A stretch of 64,000 nt of DNA, taken from NCBI GenBank assembly GCA_963931805.1, contig OZ007497.1, positions 62,430,211-62,494,210 on the forward strand, read 5' to 3'. A program made the position numbers and the translations under genes. The notes beneath the pieces are model-generated. The model had not been told where the DNA came from. It searched no databases and was given only the letters and a program-made list of their open reading frames with translations. Positions 1 to 11,743 of the stretch are shown piece after piece. How positions within the stretch are numbered: the stretch's first letter is position 1; each line of letters begins with the position of its first letter. Origin of the DNA: Microdon myrmicae (Eukaryota; Arthropoda; Insecta; Diptera; Syrphidae).

Positions 1-87
1 GAGCGCATATAAACCGAATTACGCAGAACAATACCACGAATCTCCGAAGAGCAGTATTCGTAATAATACCTGTAAAACAGACAGAGG

Positions 88-683
88 TCAGCTAAATGCC
101 TTCGATGTGATAGAGTCTGTAGTCCCGACGTCAGCGCGGTGTCTCCGATTAGACGGATCACTCGTCTCTGTATACTCAAGTAGATTGAGGGTATGCTTAA
201 AAGTGGAGCTCCAAACATGAGAGCAATATCCGAGCGCCGGTCTAATTTGGGATTTAACGGGAGAAGTAGTTGGGCAGGAGTAAAATATTGGCTCTAAAAA
301 CATAACTCCCTTTTCCAGAGGCGGATCCGGTGTGTTTATGCCACAATACATTGCCACAGACCGTGACGCCGAGCAATTTCATGCTTTCCCCAGATTCGAA
401 GCCCTCGCCATTTATCATCAACTCTGGAGGCTTTCCTTTGTGAATGTTGTGTATTGTGTCTTCGTTGCATTGAAGTCGACGAGGTTTGTCTTTCCTCATT
501 GCAGGACGTTATACAGACCCGATTCAGAGAGTCGATGTGTCTACATCTCAGCTGATGATTAGCCGCACTAATCGGTCGATCACTCGAAAAAGAGAAAACA
601 AGTGTACCATATACAAAACTGAATACCCTGTTGTCCCTTGGCTCCAACAAATCATTTGTGTGAAGCAAAAACAAAGCTGGGAG
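88..683 (-). pseudogene. LOA/R1-like non-LTR retrotransposon, RT C-terminal part
   Basis: Minus-strand frames carry RT fragments: FLLHTNDLL near 650, then the region after the catalytic motif with SFSSDRPISAAN, and LGYCSHVW near the C-terminal end around 220. At least two frames are needed, so it is decayed. It is the downstream half of the RT at 2249-2870. The LTR at 684-2248 sits exactly between them, and joining the flanks across one copy of the shared 3 bp restores a 12-residue match around L-P-P-A-L-F-L-L-H. Confidence 0.75.
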
Positions 684-2248
684 TGTGGGGGTTCTTTAAG
701 CATTCCCGAAGAACCACCCATCGTCCTAATCCAACTCCCCGTCCCCAACCTGCAAGTACATGCACCAACCATAAGTAGCTTACCTGCATACCATGGATCA
801 TCAAATCAACCATTTCCCACCTGAAATATATTGTCTTCATTTTGCCATGGCATCAAGCACCACAATTTCGTCACCAACCATTTTCACTATCAGTATTTGG
901 GCAGCATCAAACTCTCTGGTAGACATTCGTTTCACACCCTTTATGACCATTACGATTCATTAAAAATCCACCGGGTCCTATTGCCGACATCCATGCCTAC
1001 CATATACACAGCAATCCCACTGTGTTTACCTTTCTCTAGCAACCGTTGGTCCCACGATTAAGCCATGGCAAATCGCTTGATTATACAGCTGCACCCTATT
1101 ATCCCTGGTCGGTTGCATAAGCGATAAACTAGCATCGAATTGGGCGTGATAATAGTTTGTTTTTCCTAAACAATCTAGCAATGGTCAGGTCCCATGTTTT
1201 GTTCACTACTACAAAGCATAGCGCAACTCGCGCGTAACTGCCAAGAGCCGAATTCTTTGCCAGTGTAAATATTCACACTGGAATTCGACTCTCGACTCGC
1301 TATGAGTGCAATGCACAATTGACGTGGATAAATAGACAACCGTCATTGTCTAATCATTCCGATCACCAGATCAGGTCCCACGGTATCATTCCCTTAAACA
1401 ACTCTCGTACCATTAACCAAGGCAAACAAACGCGTATCTTAGCGTTTGACCCCCGAAATAGCGTGTCTGTTGACATAATAGCCAGAAACCTATTTCTGCA
1501 TCAACGAATAGCTAGTTCAAACATAGCAACCTTTTCCGGCCGCTATACGAGCGATCATCTATTTGCACAGCTGACCTATTCGAATTCAAATATAGTTAGT
1601 CAGTTTTTGTTGTCGTTTTTCCTTATCCGACTGCAGCCGATATATGAAATCCTGTTCTTCCCTATGTGCAGGCCCTCTTCCTGTTTGTGTGCATCTCGAA
1701 TTGTGATATCCGCGCGAAACAACATCTCGTCTCGATCGTCACAAGAGTCAGATCTTACCCGTAGAACCACGCACACGTACCGGGAACGTTGCGTGAGTCA
1801 AAATTCATCCCGAGTTGGAGTAAGTAAGCAACACCGGAGTCGTGAGTCTAAAATCGAAGAATAACCGTGAGCGTTGAGTTTGTTTTGATAGTCATCATTT
1901 TTGTGAACGGCGGACAAAAATGAAAGTCGAGGTATTTGTGACAAAAATAAGAATTGAGACATCTTGCTAAAACAATACGTGCTTGTCCTTCGGTGTCTCG
2001 AATATATCCAAGTTTACAAATTAACGTGTTCCCTGTTCCGTCACCCGTATAATAGCAAACATGTGATCACTAGACCATTTGAAAACAATTAACGTGCAAA
2101 GAGAAAATTGTATAATAATCAATAAAAGTCCACAGTTTAATCCGTGTGTTTCATTTGTTTTGTTTTCTCGGGTGAACTTTGTTTCTTTTTCGCAGCGTGT
2201 TTGTATTGAATCCGCGTCCATGTTGATGCACAAGTACAAACCGCCACA
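684..2248 (+). mobile_element. Solo LTR, TGTGGGGG...CCGCCACA
   Basis: A 1565-bp TG...CA unit starting TGTGGGGGTTCTTTAAG, followed by the inverted GAAGAACC typical of this LTR family. It has a poly(A) signal AATAAA near 2120 and a GTGTGTTTCATTT stretch like the R region of the other copies. It interrupts a minus-strand RT. Flanks share GAG (681-683 and 2249-2251); the fourth base does not match, so the target duplication is imperfect. A 181-codon open frame at 1319-1864 lies wholly inside and looks like chance. No gag or pol is present. Confidence 0.75.
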
Positions 2249-2870
2249 GAGGCAAAATATAACCTTGAGGCAGACTCGAAATTAACAGGATACAGATCCG
2301 AAGACTCGCCTTCTACAATAACCCAGATCGACCGTTTCTCCAGAAAGTTCTCCGTCCAGTCGCAAAACTGCTGGGAAAGTCCATATGAACGAAGTTTGCT
2401 CAGCAATGCCCCGTGCCAGACCCACGTCTGGATATATCTAATGCGACCGCCCTTGTCTCACCATGCCGTTCAATCGCAGATGTCCATATATCGATTATAG
2501 GGGTCAAAAGTTCTCCCATGGACCGCCTGCCACGTAATCCGTATTGACGATCATTCAGAAGTCCGTGGCACTCCAAATACTTAATTAACTCGGTGTTGAT
2601 GACCTTTTCCATCACCTTAGATAACATAGAAAGTAATGCCATAATTTTGTGGGAGACACTTTTTTCGTCTCTTTGGGATTGCCTGAACTCGAACTTCCAA
2701 CGGGTGGGAAATGTTCTCTGTTCATAAGATAAACGGAAGAGTCCGCCAAGAACCGGCTATAGTTCTGGAGGACAGTTCTTAAGGACTTTTGCTGGTATTC
2801 TGTCCGAGTCGGTTGCCTTCCTACCGTCTACTCCACGTAGAATGCGTTGAATAGTATGTTGTGATAAAAA
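2249..2870 (-). pseudogene. LOA/R1-like RT, N-terminal half of fingers/palm
   Basis: Reading from 2865 down, the minus strand gives KATDSDRIPAKVLKNCPPEL, then LLSMLSKVMEKVIN, LECHGLLNDRQYGLRGRRS and AIERHGETRAVALDIS, then WTENFLEKRSIWV. These are RT blocks of an I-superfamily non-LTR element. There are frameshifts near 2400 and 2640. It continues on the other side of the LTR at 684-2248. Confidence 0.8.
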
Positions 2871-3417
2871 ATAAAATTGTTCGTTCAAGCACTAGATAAT
2901 GGTATCTTGAAGAATTGGACAAAGTTTGTATAAAGTCGGTTCATATAATAACTTTTCGAGAAATCATGACAACCGAATTCGAAAATAAAGTTTCGAGAAA
3001 AATGCGATTGAAGTTTTAAACTGAATTCACATGCCGAAAAACTTACATGGAATCGTCGATTTCGGGACCATAAATTAAATAACCTGTTGCACCGGTAATA
3101 TCCAGAGCATCCTTTTGCTCTGAGCCTCGAAGATTGAAAGCAAGCAAGAAAGACACGCAAACAATAGCTAAGCGCTGCCGCAATATACCTGCGATGCGCT
3201 AAGCTAACGCGCACTGGTGGGCGGAACTTCCGAAGGCACTTCCTCTTAGAATTTAATTGCAACCAATTTAAAATTTTGGAAGAATATTTTAGACATTTAG
3301 AAATGTTCAAACCCACCTAACCCCTTCAATATGGAAGTTTATATTACGTGATAACAATCTCGATTTGCACAGTTTGCTAACTGTGTGCCAACTATCGTTA
3401 TCAGAATGCAGACTTTT
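2871..3417. other. Unassigned intronic sequence with a recurring motif
   Basis: No gene is recognised. A stretch near 2990-3020 (GTTTCGAGAAAAATGCG then AAGTTTTAAA) resembles 53545-53575 (GTTTCGAGAAAAACGCG then TTTAAAGTTT) inside the TTAA element. This could be a remnant of a related element. Confidence 0.4.
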
Positions 3418-3960
3418 TTAGATTTCCTTTGAGATTTCGTTACCAGAGGTCAATAATGTTCCCAGATATTTAAACTCTTTAATGTTTTCAAATATCTTTC
3501 CGCTAACGTGTTTTTGTGTTCCCTGAGGTCCAGTTGCTCTTGCCGTAACCATATATTTGGTATTTTCTTCGTTGAGTTCCAGCTTCACACCCTCTGCTAT
3601 TTGCATGATGATTTCACTGTTTTTACTTACAGTTTTTAGATTATCGCCCAAAACATGAATGTGATCCGTAAATGAAAGCCCTTGTGTAACTTCATTCAAG
3701 GATACTCCGACCATATTGTCATCCTGTACATTTTTGACGACATACCCAAGCACAAGTTCAAAAAAACAAGGTGAAAGGCCACCCCCTGTTTTAATCCCCC
3801 ATGGATCTGGAATGGAACGCTCATGCAGATTTCATTGAGAGCGGCATATTTTTTCGGGAATCCCAGCTCGACTACAATGTGGTATAACCTTGGTCTGGCG
3901 ACAGCGTCGGAACCTGGTGAACCGTCTCTTCATATTACCACTTCTTTCTCAACAATTACT
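3418..3960 (-). pseudogene. RTE-type RT C-terminal fragment
   Basis: The minus strand around 3418-3753 encodes SLNEVTQGLSFTDHIHVLG, then EGVKLELNEENTKYMVTA and FKYLGTLLTSGNEISKEI. This is the region just after the YADD motif in the same RT type as the element at 44317-46100, whose own C-terminal part is missing. Upstream, 3753-3960 retains a degraded GLKQG-type block. FTDHIHVLG stands where F/YADDIDIIG is expected, so the catalytic Asp pair is damaged. Confidence 0.75.
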
Positions 3961-4169
3961 TTACCGTAGACATTCGTCGCTTATTGACCAGCTCCGGTGA
4001 AATCCATACTGGTATTCCCCCTGTACCACTTCTACATAACATTATGGTGAAATTCTTTACAGTATGACAGTTGTTAATTTTTTATATGTGGTTGAAAACA
4101 ATGATCTTCATCTATAGTTCTCATAATCCGATCTACCACCCTTTTTGAAATAACGATGGCTATTGAAGC

Positions 4170-4438
4170 TGTGGTGTTTCTAACAGATACACACTTAGTA
4201 CACAAGCAAATAGTGAAGAATAACAGGGAAAGAAAATCGAATAAGCAAAAGCATCAGCCGTATACAAGCAATAAAATAGCAATTCCACAACAGTTGAGTG
4301 TACTTAAGCTTAAAAATCAATTTCGTACACGCGGCAGTGGCCTGATGTGTTGAGCATTGGTTCGATTTTTACTGATTCTAATCGTCATAGCGTCGGTTCG
4401 AATCACAAGTTCTTCACTATCGCCGCAAACGCTATAAG
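4170..4438 (+). repeat. Dispersed ~270-bp repeat with tRNA-like A/B boxes, copy 1
   Basis: The unit begins TGTGGTGTTTCTAACAGATA and contains AGTGGCCTGATGTG (A-box-like) and GGTTCGAATCA (exact B-box form) at about 4334 and 4395. It ends near TTCTTCACTATCGCCGC. Inverted copies lie at 6410-6684 and partly at 6740-6811; another + copy lies at 26028-26285. A pol III promoter suggests a SINE or a tRNA-like fusion, but no clear target duplication was found. Confidence 0.55.
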
Positions 4439-6409
4439 GCTTTCCATTTTTTCGGTGGTAGAGAACAAAATGGAGTTGGAGTTGACACTTCTCAGCATCC
4501 GCGAAAGGGGTTCGTTGAAACCATAAGAAGTGCGGCCAGAGGGTATGTTGAGAAGGCGGGGACTACGAGTATTTCGACGGTTTGTGTTCAGAGGAGTTAA
4601 GTTAAGGAGGTAGGCGCTGTCGACCGAGCCGGAGAGGACCCGATGTATGAACACTATGTCAGCCAGCCCCCTGCGCTCCTCAAGGATTGTGAGCTTGATT
4701 AATTAATTTGCAAGATTAAAGGGTTTTCCCATCCTAGGCCTTGGAGAGGGAACCGAACGAAGCGACGTTGAATACTTTCAATTCTACGGTCATGGGTCTT
4801 GTGGTAAGGGGACCATACCTGGCTAGCATATTCTAGCCGTGGGCCGACGAAGGTAAGGTAAAGGGATTGAGTTACGTAGGATTCTGGGAGATTTTGTCAA
4901 ATGCTTTACTGGGTTCGCTTGAGACCATGTCGACCTCGTTGCCCTGCTCTAATGGTGAGAGTGTAAAAGCTGTGATCTCAACAAGGTTGGTTGTAGTTGA
5001 TCGACCATTGAAAAAAAACCACGTTGCCTTGGTGAAATAAAAGATTTGCAACGAAAACTAAGAGATTCGTATCGAATGCATTCAAAAATATTGGGTAAGG
5101 GCGACAGTTTGTCGAAAGGGCGGTAATTCACGAGATCATTTTTGGGACCCTTCCCATCCACAAGGAGGTGGCGAAGCCGGTTTTCCAAATGTGGGCTAAT
5201 GCGCCTTGAGAGAGTGATATATTGAAGAATAGTGAGAGGGGGGCAGAGAAAGGGGATGATCATTCTTGAGGAGAATTGCAAGGATACCATCAGGGACCGG
5301 TGTAAACTCGTCTTTGAGTTGGAGTAGCTTAGATTCAATTAAGGGCGGATCAAAGGAAATGTGGAGAAGTGGCCCGAGGGAAAAGTTAGGTAGATAGTTA
5401 AGTATGACAGATCAGGGAGAAAGGAGTCATTGGTGAACAACTGATTGAAGTGAGTGAGTTATGAGGTATGAGAGTTTAACATAAGCGATGTGAAGTAACC
5501 ATCGGATTTACGTTTATGCTTGACAATCTGAAAGAATGTTTTGGGGTCATTTTTGAGATTGGTCTGAGTTTTGGTAAGATGGTTGCGAAAAAAGGGTTGT
5601 GTAAAGTTTCGTGAATTGAAGGTAACAGCCGAAAAAGTTGGAGTTGTCAGAAATAATTCCGAGCGAAGGTGCCGCATAATTTATTCCTTTTGTTATGCAG
5701 GGAACGATGTTTGTGATTGTATCATGGAGAGGAAGAGGTTGATGTTCTTTGTCTAGAGTAGGGAACGAACAGGGAAATGGAGTAAAGGATTTCGGTATAT
5801 AAGTGGGTGATGGCATCTTCAACGGATAAGTGATCGTAGTTGAACGGAAGGCGGCTTATGTAGTCGTTGATGAGGCGAAAATTAGGTTTGTGGAAATCGT
5901 AGAAGAATGGGGGGTGGGGAGGGGGGGGGGGTGTACTCGGAAGAAAGTCACGAGAAAAGTTGGGTGGTGGTGCTCTATAGATGTAAGGACGACGGGGCTA
6001 AGTGAGACAATTGTATCGATAGGATCTGTTGTAAAGATGAGGTCAAGCTGCCTACCAAAAAGCTTTCCAACGTTGCTGACAGAGGCATAAAGTCATCTAG
6101 TTGATCAATGAAGAAACATTCCTTGTCCGAGGAGGGGTGGGAGATGAAGTGTGATTGGTCGTCAGATAAAGCCCAATTGAGTTGAGGAAGATTAAAATCT
6201 CCGAAGATGATGATGTCGTCCTCGCAAGTGCCCCGCTCGATTTGATGGTCGATAGTATTAAAGCTAGCTCGTAAACTTCAATAGGCTTGGATGGCAAAAT
6301 ATAGAAGCACATGTCAAAGATTGATTTTCGGGGAAGAGTGAAGTCGAGCTTGGAGGAGGTAAGGAAAGCGATATGTGACGAATCGAGGCTATTGTGGACA
6401 GCTATGAGC
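4439..6409 (-). pseudogene. Jockey/I-like non-LTR element, RT and C-terminus
   Basis: Minus-strand fragments, in order: LIAVHNSLDSSHIAFLTSS near 6400; endonuclease GDFNLPQLNWALSDD near 6200-6150; LKNDPKTFFQIVKHKRKSDG near 5570-5510; GPKNDLVNYRPFDKLSPLPN near 5150-5090; ISPRQRGFFS near 5030; C-terminal FIHRVLSGSVDSAYLLNL and RTSYGFNEPLSRM near 4650-4500. Block order matches endonuclease-RT of an I/jockey-superfamily ORF2. Many stops and frameshifts are present, so it is inactive. Its start lies at 6812-7149 beyond the inserted repeats. Confidence 0.8.
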
Positions 6410-6684
6410 ACTTATAGCGTTTGAAATAATAGTGAAGAAGATCGTGTGATTCGAACTGACGCTATGACAGCTCGAATCACGAAAAAAAAATTACCTAAGC
6501 GTTACACATCAGGCTACTGACCGTGTTTAGAATTTTATTTCCAAACTCGACTATACTCCACTGATGTGAATTATTTTTGTTATCGCTTGGTATACGGTTC
6601 TGATTTTTTTTTCTTATTTGTTTTTTCGTTCGTGTTCTTCACTATTTTGCTTGTGAATTGTGTGTATCTGTTAGAATCGCCACA
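6410..6684 (-). repeat. Dispersed ~270-bp tRNA-like repeat, copy 2 (inverted)
   Basis: Reverse complement of the unit at 4170-4438. The B-box-like AGTTCGAATCA lies at about 6448-6458 on the minus strand, and the end reads ATCGCCACA at 6676-6684. It interrupts the minus-strand jockey/I-like ORF2 between its endonuclease N-terminus and middle. Confidence 0.55.
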
Positions 6685-6739
6685 ACCTTACCAGTGCTAC
6701 AACAGGTGAAACCGAATTTCAATGTATGCATGATGTATT

Positions 6740-6811
6740 ATTCGATTTTCGTTCGGTGTTCTTCACTATTTTTGCTTGTGAATTGTGTATGTATCTGTTA
6801 GAATCGCTACA
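6740..6811 (-). repeat. Dispersed tRNA-like repeat, partial copy 3
   Basis: Only the TGTAGCGATTCTAACAGATA end is present (minus strand from 6811). It matches the end of copies 1 and 2 and directly abuts the ORF2 fragment that resumes at 6812. Confidence 0.5.
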
Positions 6812-7149
6812 CACTCCTCGGCTGGGGGAAAAGTCAGTGGCCAGATTGAGGAGGACATCGCGGAAGATAGTGAACTAGGGAGGAAACAGTTCCAGGTTAT
6901 GAATCCGCGGGATTAAGTTCGTTTCGCTTAAAGCAAAAATGTCAGCAGATAGGGCATGGAAGTTTTTCAGAATAGATTGGGTCTTTGAGGGAAGACCTCC
7001 CACATTCTGATAATAGAAGGCCAGTTATACGGTCGGTTTTGGGAGAGTCTGGGGGAGGGGGATTTTACGGACGAAAAAACTTGTTGAGGTGGGCCTTACT
7101 ACGTTCAAGATGTGATGACGTTCTGGAGTAAACGAAGTGGCCGAAAGGT
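6812..7149 (-). pseudogene. Jockey/I-like ORF2 start (endonuclease N-terminus)
   Basis: The minus strand encodes LAFYYQNVGGLPSKTQSIL, then FHALSADIFALSETNL and PRIHNLELFP, the opening beta-strand and the conserved Glu (SETNL) of an apurinic-type endonuclease. Upstream (7150-7030) reads ERHHILNVVRPTS, probably an ORF1/ORF2 junction. It joins the pieces at 4439-6409 once the repeats between them are removed. Confidence 0.75.
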
Positions 7150-7153
7150 TTAA

Positions 7154-7400
7154 CACTAAACCTACCACGGACGGATCAAATGACCCGTGCGTTGAACGTA
7201 CATAAGCTTTATACATTATTTATTTCCAAATTGAAGATTTGTATGTATCTTTCGATGTAATAAATAAAGAAGATGGAATTGAAAAATGCTTTATTCACAC
7301 ACTATATTGGACTAAGATTTATTACGTGCTATAAATCGTAAAATATATTTGGCCCCTAGTTGTAGGGATAGCTATATATGAAATGTCGGTAGCTTTAGTG
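7154..7400. mobile_element. piggyBac-type MITE with TTAA duplication
   Basis: A 247-bp element flanked by TTAA at 7150-7153 and 7401-7404. Ends are CACTAAACCTACC and GGTAGCTTTAGTG, inverted repeats with 12 of 13 matching. The inside is AT-rich and non-coding. It sits inside the minus-strand non-LTR element. Confidence 0.85.
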
Positions 7401-7404
7401 TTAA

Positions 7405-8308
7405 GATCATTCGAGAATTTCTGAGAGGATAAATTGAAAATTAATTGGCATTTTACGAATAGTTTGTGGTGACTGCGAACGTTAGTGGGTAAAACTGAAT
7501 AGAGAGTTTGACACTGGTTTTGGTTTTGCGTTCGTAGCAGACAGAGTCAGATTTGTCGTGTAGATGCGCTAGAAAGAGACGAATACTTTTTGTTTCTAAG
7601 TTTGGACACTAGATGATTCGGAGGTAAGCTGTGTGATTTTTACTGAGGGAGGAGAGCGCGGTCAAAAATGGGCTGGGAATGAGGACTTGCGGTGAGGGGT
7701 TGGCAGTGTGGGGGGTGGGGGGGTGTCACGTGGAGAGGGTACGCGATGAGTGGCTAGAATTATGTGGGGCAGTGGATGATTGGCTACAGCTGGGAGAGTA
7801 AAAGGACTTGGAAAATGACAGGTGTGATGGATTAATAGAATGGGTCTGATGAAATTGGGTTATTTGCTTGATGTTATTGTGGCCGGGGGTGGGATGCGAT
7901 CAGCAGAGAGAGTGCGGCTAGGGCGTTTTGAAGCGATAAGGATGAGGTTAGGGTTAAAAAAGACTATTAGGATGAAGTTTGAAGTAAAACTTCTTTTTAT
8001 GAGAGAGGTTGTGGTAATTGTATTTCCGTTTATTAGGCCTAACAGAGTTGTCTTGATTAGCCCGGGATGGGGATAGTGTTGTTTTGGGGCGGGCAGTACG
8101 AAGAGTGCAGTTGGGATTGGACGTAAGCATTGGCCGGTTGGTAGTTTTAGGGGGGAGAGTGGGGTTGGGTGTGATAGCGGGTTTAGAGGATCGATTGCAG
8201 CGGAAAAGACTATCTTGATGAGAAGTTTTGGGTGGGGGTCTTGTTGAATTATAGTGAGGGGGGTTGGGACGTTTACGAATATTTTTATGAATAAGGGAAG
8301 TGTTGATG
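7405..8308 (-). pseudogene. Jockey/I-like element, probable ORF1/5' region
   Basis: A long minus-strand frame (7860-8342) is Pro/Leu/Thr-rich with no recognisable zinc knuckle. Its position immediately 5' of the endonuclease at 6812-7149, on the same strand, suggests ORF1 or 5' region of the same element. The assignment rests on context only. Confidence 0.4.
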
Positions 8309-8432
8309 TTGATAAGACTAATAACCTTGCCCGGAAAAACAAATTATTATGGAAAATTTAACAAGCTGCGGAGCTTGCTAAATAAGGCCAAAACCGGATT
8401 CCGGTTGTAGTGCCGATGATGATGATGATGTT
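8309..8432 (+). mobile_element. tRNA-Asp SINE, 5'-truncated copy
   Basis: It lacks the tRNA head but keeps the body (CCTTGCCCGGAAAAACAAAT, then AACAAGC...GCTTGCTAAATAAGGCC, ACCGG, GGTTGTAGTGCC) and ends in (GAT)n. It matches the body and tail of the full copy at 19374-19574. Confidence 0.8.
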
Positions 8433-9031
8433 GGTATTATTTTTGAAAACGGAAAATTTACCCAATTTAAGAGCGCCACCGGTCGAGTGAAGAACTAGCC
8501 ATTCATAAGGAATGTAAAATCAAAATCAGTTGAAGGCCTGGTTAGGGATCTTGTTGACATTAACGATGCTGATTGCGTAATTCTTTAAGAAAAGTTATAT
8601 ACCCAGGAAGCATCAGCGTTTGTGGGGATTCCGGTGATAGTTAAAGCAGAGAAGGTATTTTTACTTAATTTAGTGATCCTCTCATTTCACTCTACAAGGC
8701 TCCAAGTTGACCCAAGGCGATGAACAGTGGGGCATTATAACAGTTTTCACTATTGTAATGTGGTAAACGAAACTTCCAGTGTTGTATGTATATTATTTTA
8801 TATCATATTGCTCAATGCTATATATTGAAAATCTCGTACCCACACTAAATCTAAGACTTATGGTTTGCAGACACTCTCTTAAATAATGTAAAATATTATT
8901 TAATATAAATAATATTTTATTAAATATAATACTTATTAAATAAATACTTATTATTAAAATATAATATGAAGGGTAAACCTTGTTAAGCTAATTTTTAATT
9001 TTTTGTTTTATTATTATTATTTTTTTTTCAG
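8433..9031. other. AT-rich intron upstream of the Slob exon
   Basis: No coding signal. It includes very AT-rich sequence at 8885-8970 and ends in the TTATTATTATTTTTTTTTTCAG acceptor tract of the 9032 exon. Confidence 0.6.
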
Positions 9032-9199
9032 GAACCGCTCAGCCAGTTCAGAACAGGATAATTCAGATCAGTCGGAGCATTCGGAAAAATCGCCTCTAGT
9101 TAGCGGGAGGTTAGACAATCTAGCAAAACTATTTTTTAGCAAGTCGATGCCAACGGATACTGGAAGTAGAGATACAATAGAATCAGTACTAACTACAAG
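9032..9199 (+). CDS. Slob: Slob, N-terminal-side coding exon
   Basis: This is probably an internal coding exon of Slowpoke-binding protein, the cytoplasmic regulator of the Slowpoke BK channel. A poly-pyrimidine tract ending in TTTTTTTTCAG precedes it. The first base completes a codon from an upstream exon, and the frame stays open for 55 codons. The product is Ser-rich and acidic: it begins NRSASSEQ and carries KSPL, LAKLFF and SKSMPTD, then ends SVLTTR. RSAS and SKSMP resemble 14-3-3-type phosphoserine contexts; Drosophila Slob is known to bind 14-3-3, but assigning these sites is inference. The exon ends AAG|GTTGCC after two bases of an Arg codon (phase 2). The exon at 60554 begins with exactly the one base needed, giving TTR-PNLKYQ. 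GTTG is a weak donor, which is the main doubt. The first exon(s) upstream were not found. Confidence 0.66.
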
Positions 9200-10900
9200 G
9201 TTGCCTAATGTTGATACTTTATATTTTGATCCATTTCATAACTATATACTATTTAAAAAACTATATATGTATGTATATATATACACAAGATACTTCTACA
9301 GCTATATACAATAATATACTTCCTTATTATCCTCAATCATTCTTGTAAGTCTTATCACTAGTAGTTTGCTTGTATGTGCTTGCATATCAAATGTATTTAT
9401 GGTAAATGAATTGCATGTTAGTGCACAGTGACGTAGTTTCAATAGGAACTTTAATACGTAGTTATATTATTGAAGTCCCTCTAAAATATAGTAACTTCTA
9501 AATTCAGTTTAATAACAATTACTATGCACCTTGCTTTTTTTTATTTTATTTTAATTATGCACGGTTTGCTTTAGCTGAAGGCTTATTTATATTTTTGATA
9601 GTAAAATTACTTTTATTGAATAAAAATACATGTTTACTGTGTCTGAATATTTGGTGTACTAAAAGCGATATACTGTGTACAATAATCGATCGTAATCTCT
9701 TCTTTCTTACTATAACTTTTTCAAGTGAAACTCAATATTCGGTGTTGTTTAATATTTAATCTGGATAGTATAACTTACATTTAAAAAATATATCTATACT
9801 AATTACTACAAATACGATTTTTATAGGTATTTAAAAAAAGCGTGTCAATGTTATTAGTGACCTTGGATGTGCGTTTATATCTAAAATATTAAATAAACTT
9901 TGATATATATTTAATTTGATACTATTAAACTAAAACCTTAATTGCATACATAAATGCTAGACATAAAAGTAATACAAGCTATATTATAAATTCGATAAAA
10001 AATATTTTAAAATTCTAACATCTAATGGCGTATTGCTCATAAATATAGTTGAGATTTAATACATAATGATCGAAAGATACATTCGTGATCCTAAGTGCAG
10101 AAATTCTGTTTCATTGAATGAATTGTATTTCTACCAACATTAACATTAAATTGCAGCAGTAAGGTGTGGATACAACCATACTTATAACGGTGGTGAAATA
10201 ATTTTGAGTTTAAGCTCTCAAGTTTGTTTTTCAGAATTTCTGTTGGAAGTACAATGGTTCTGTTTTCTTTATTAGCATACAAGACACCAACTACCAGTAT
10301 ATTCTCCAATAAACGCAAAAGGAGTTGCAGCACCTATTAGAAAATTGTCTGGACATTTTGTTGATCATTATTATTATTATTGAGTCATCGAATTTTTTAA
10401 ATTATCACTTTATTGGCGCATATCGTTACACAAAATTACCATTATTTTATTTTTAAATGTATATCATTTTCTGTGATTGAAACTTACTCACGGTTGCACG
10501 TACGTTCAACTGACGATTTTACGCAATAAATAGTGATAAGTTATGGAACCTGAATATAAGTGAATCGATTCTGTTTTTTTAAACATAAAATGTTTATTTG
10601 ACCAATAATCAATTTTTGCATTAAGTACTACAGCTAACTTACAATTCTGGTGATACAATTGTTTACATGAATTCATTACACATTTTTCAGGCATAATTTT
10701 ATGTGTGAATAACTATTTGAGTATTATAGATTTTAATATTAACACTCTTCCTGGAAAAGTTCAGAAAACCAGGATTTTCATTATAATATTTTATTTAATC
10801 TAGTCTATCTAATACTTAACTTAACTTAATCTAACTTAACCTAACTTAACCTAAATAATATAATAAGTTGTGAATTGGGGAATATAGTTATTGATGGTTA
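9200..10900 (+). other. Start of the 51-kb Slob intron, AT-rich
   Basis: No gene or clear transposon was recognised in this stretch. It is strongly AT-rich. A short degenerate CTTAACTTAACCTAA-type run lies at 10815-10855. The intron as a whole runs to 60553. Confidence 0.55.
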
Positions 10901-10959
10901 AGCAGGTAGGTTGGCGTTAGATATGGTCAGTTAGTGGTCTCAGGTGAGGTAATACTTTT

Positions 10960-11743
10960 TGGTTGCTCGTTAAAACGCAGAATGTTGGAGAATGGTTGTA
11001 TGTTACAGTATTTGAACTGATTGGATGCCAGCTCGGAGTTGGGGCACACTACCTCGTTGGAGTCATCAACCAATATACGAGAGGTGAAGGGAGTTCTGGT
11101 GTGGAGACAATTCTGGTAGTGAGCCCTGTCATATACAGGATTTGATAGGAGTGAAGTTATTATGGGGTTGGGATTATTTGGGAGGTTTTCAATAAATTTG
11201 ATAGATAGCTCTAGGAGCGTCTATCGAGACGGTCAATATCAGTGGCATTGTATAATAAGCTGTTACTGTAATATTTGTATGAGTTGGGTTGTCGGTTGAG
11301 GGATGAGACCAGCCTGAAGCATTTCCTCTCGAAAGTGCGTAGCTTCTCCTTTTGGGCGGGCGTTATATGATACCACAGTGGGCGCGTATGGGAATGTGGG
11401 TGTAATTATTTGTTTGTAGATGAGCAGTATGACTTCGTGGAAGAGACCGTTAGGTTTCCGCATCACTCTTCTACAGAGATTCTGTTGTATTGTGGCTTTA
11501 CGTAAAGTATTTTTAATGTGGATGGAGAATGAAAGATCATTGGAAAAGGTCATTCCCAGATATTTTAAAGTTTTGGAAGGTTTTATCTGGGTGTTATTTA
11601 GTTTGAGTCTAATTTTGTTGTGGGTGCGTCTGGTGGTGTTTGTACAGTGCTCATGTTTACCCTTAAACACTACAAGTTGCGTTTTATCAGGATTTGTGCG
11701 AATTTTTCATTTATTAAAATATGTTGAAAGATTTGTGAGGAAG
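10960..11743 (-). pseudogene. Jockey-like RT, C-terminal part
   Basis: The minus strand from about 11740 reads HFLTNLSTYFNK, then KIRTNPDKTQLVVFKG and TLKYLGMTFSNDLSFS, then AYAPTVV-type residues near 11390. This is the thumb/C-terminal part of a jockey-group RT. It is contiguous with the RT at 14496-15740 once the insertion 11744-14491 is removed. Sequence below about 11260 is probably its 3' UTR. Confidence 0.8.

Noticed and set aside
1319..1864. A 181-codon plus-strand reading frame
   Set aside because: It lies wholly inside the solo LTR 684-2248, has no recognisable domain, and uses low-complexity Ser/Arg-rich sequence.
10815..10855. Telomere-like CTTAACCTAA repeats
   Set aside because: Short, irregular and not TTAGG; simple AT-rich slippage is enough to explain it.
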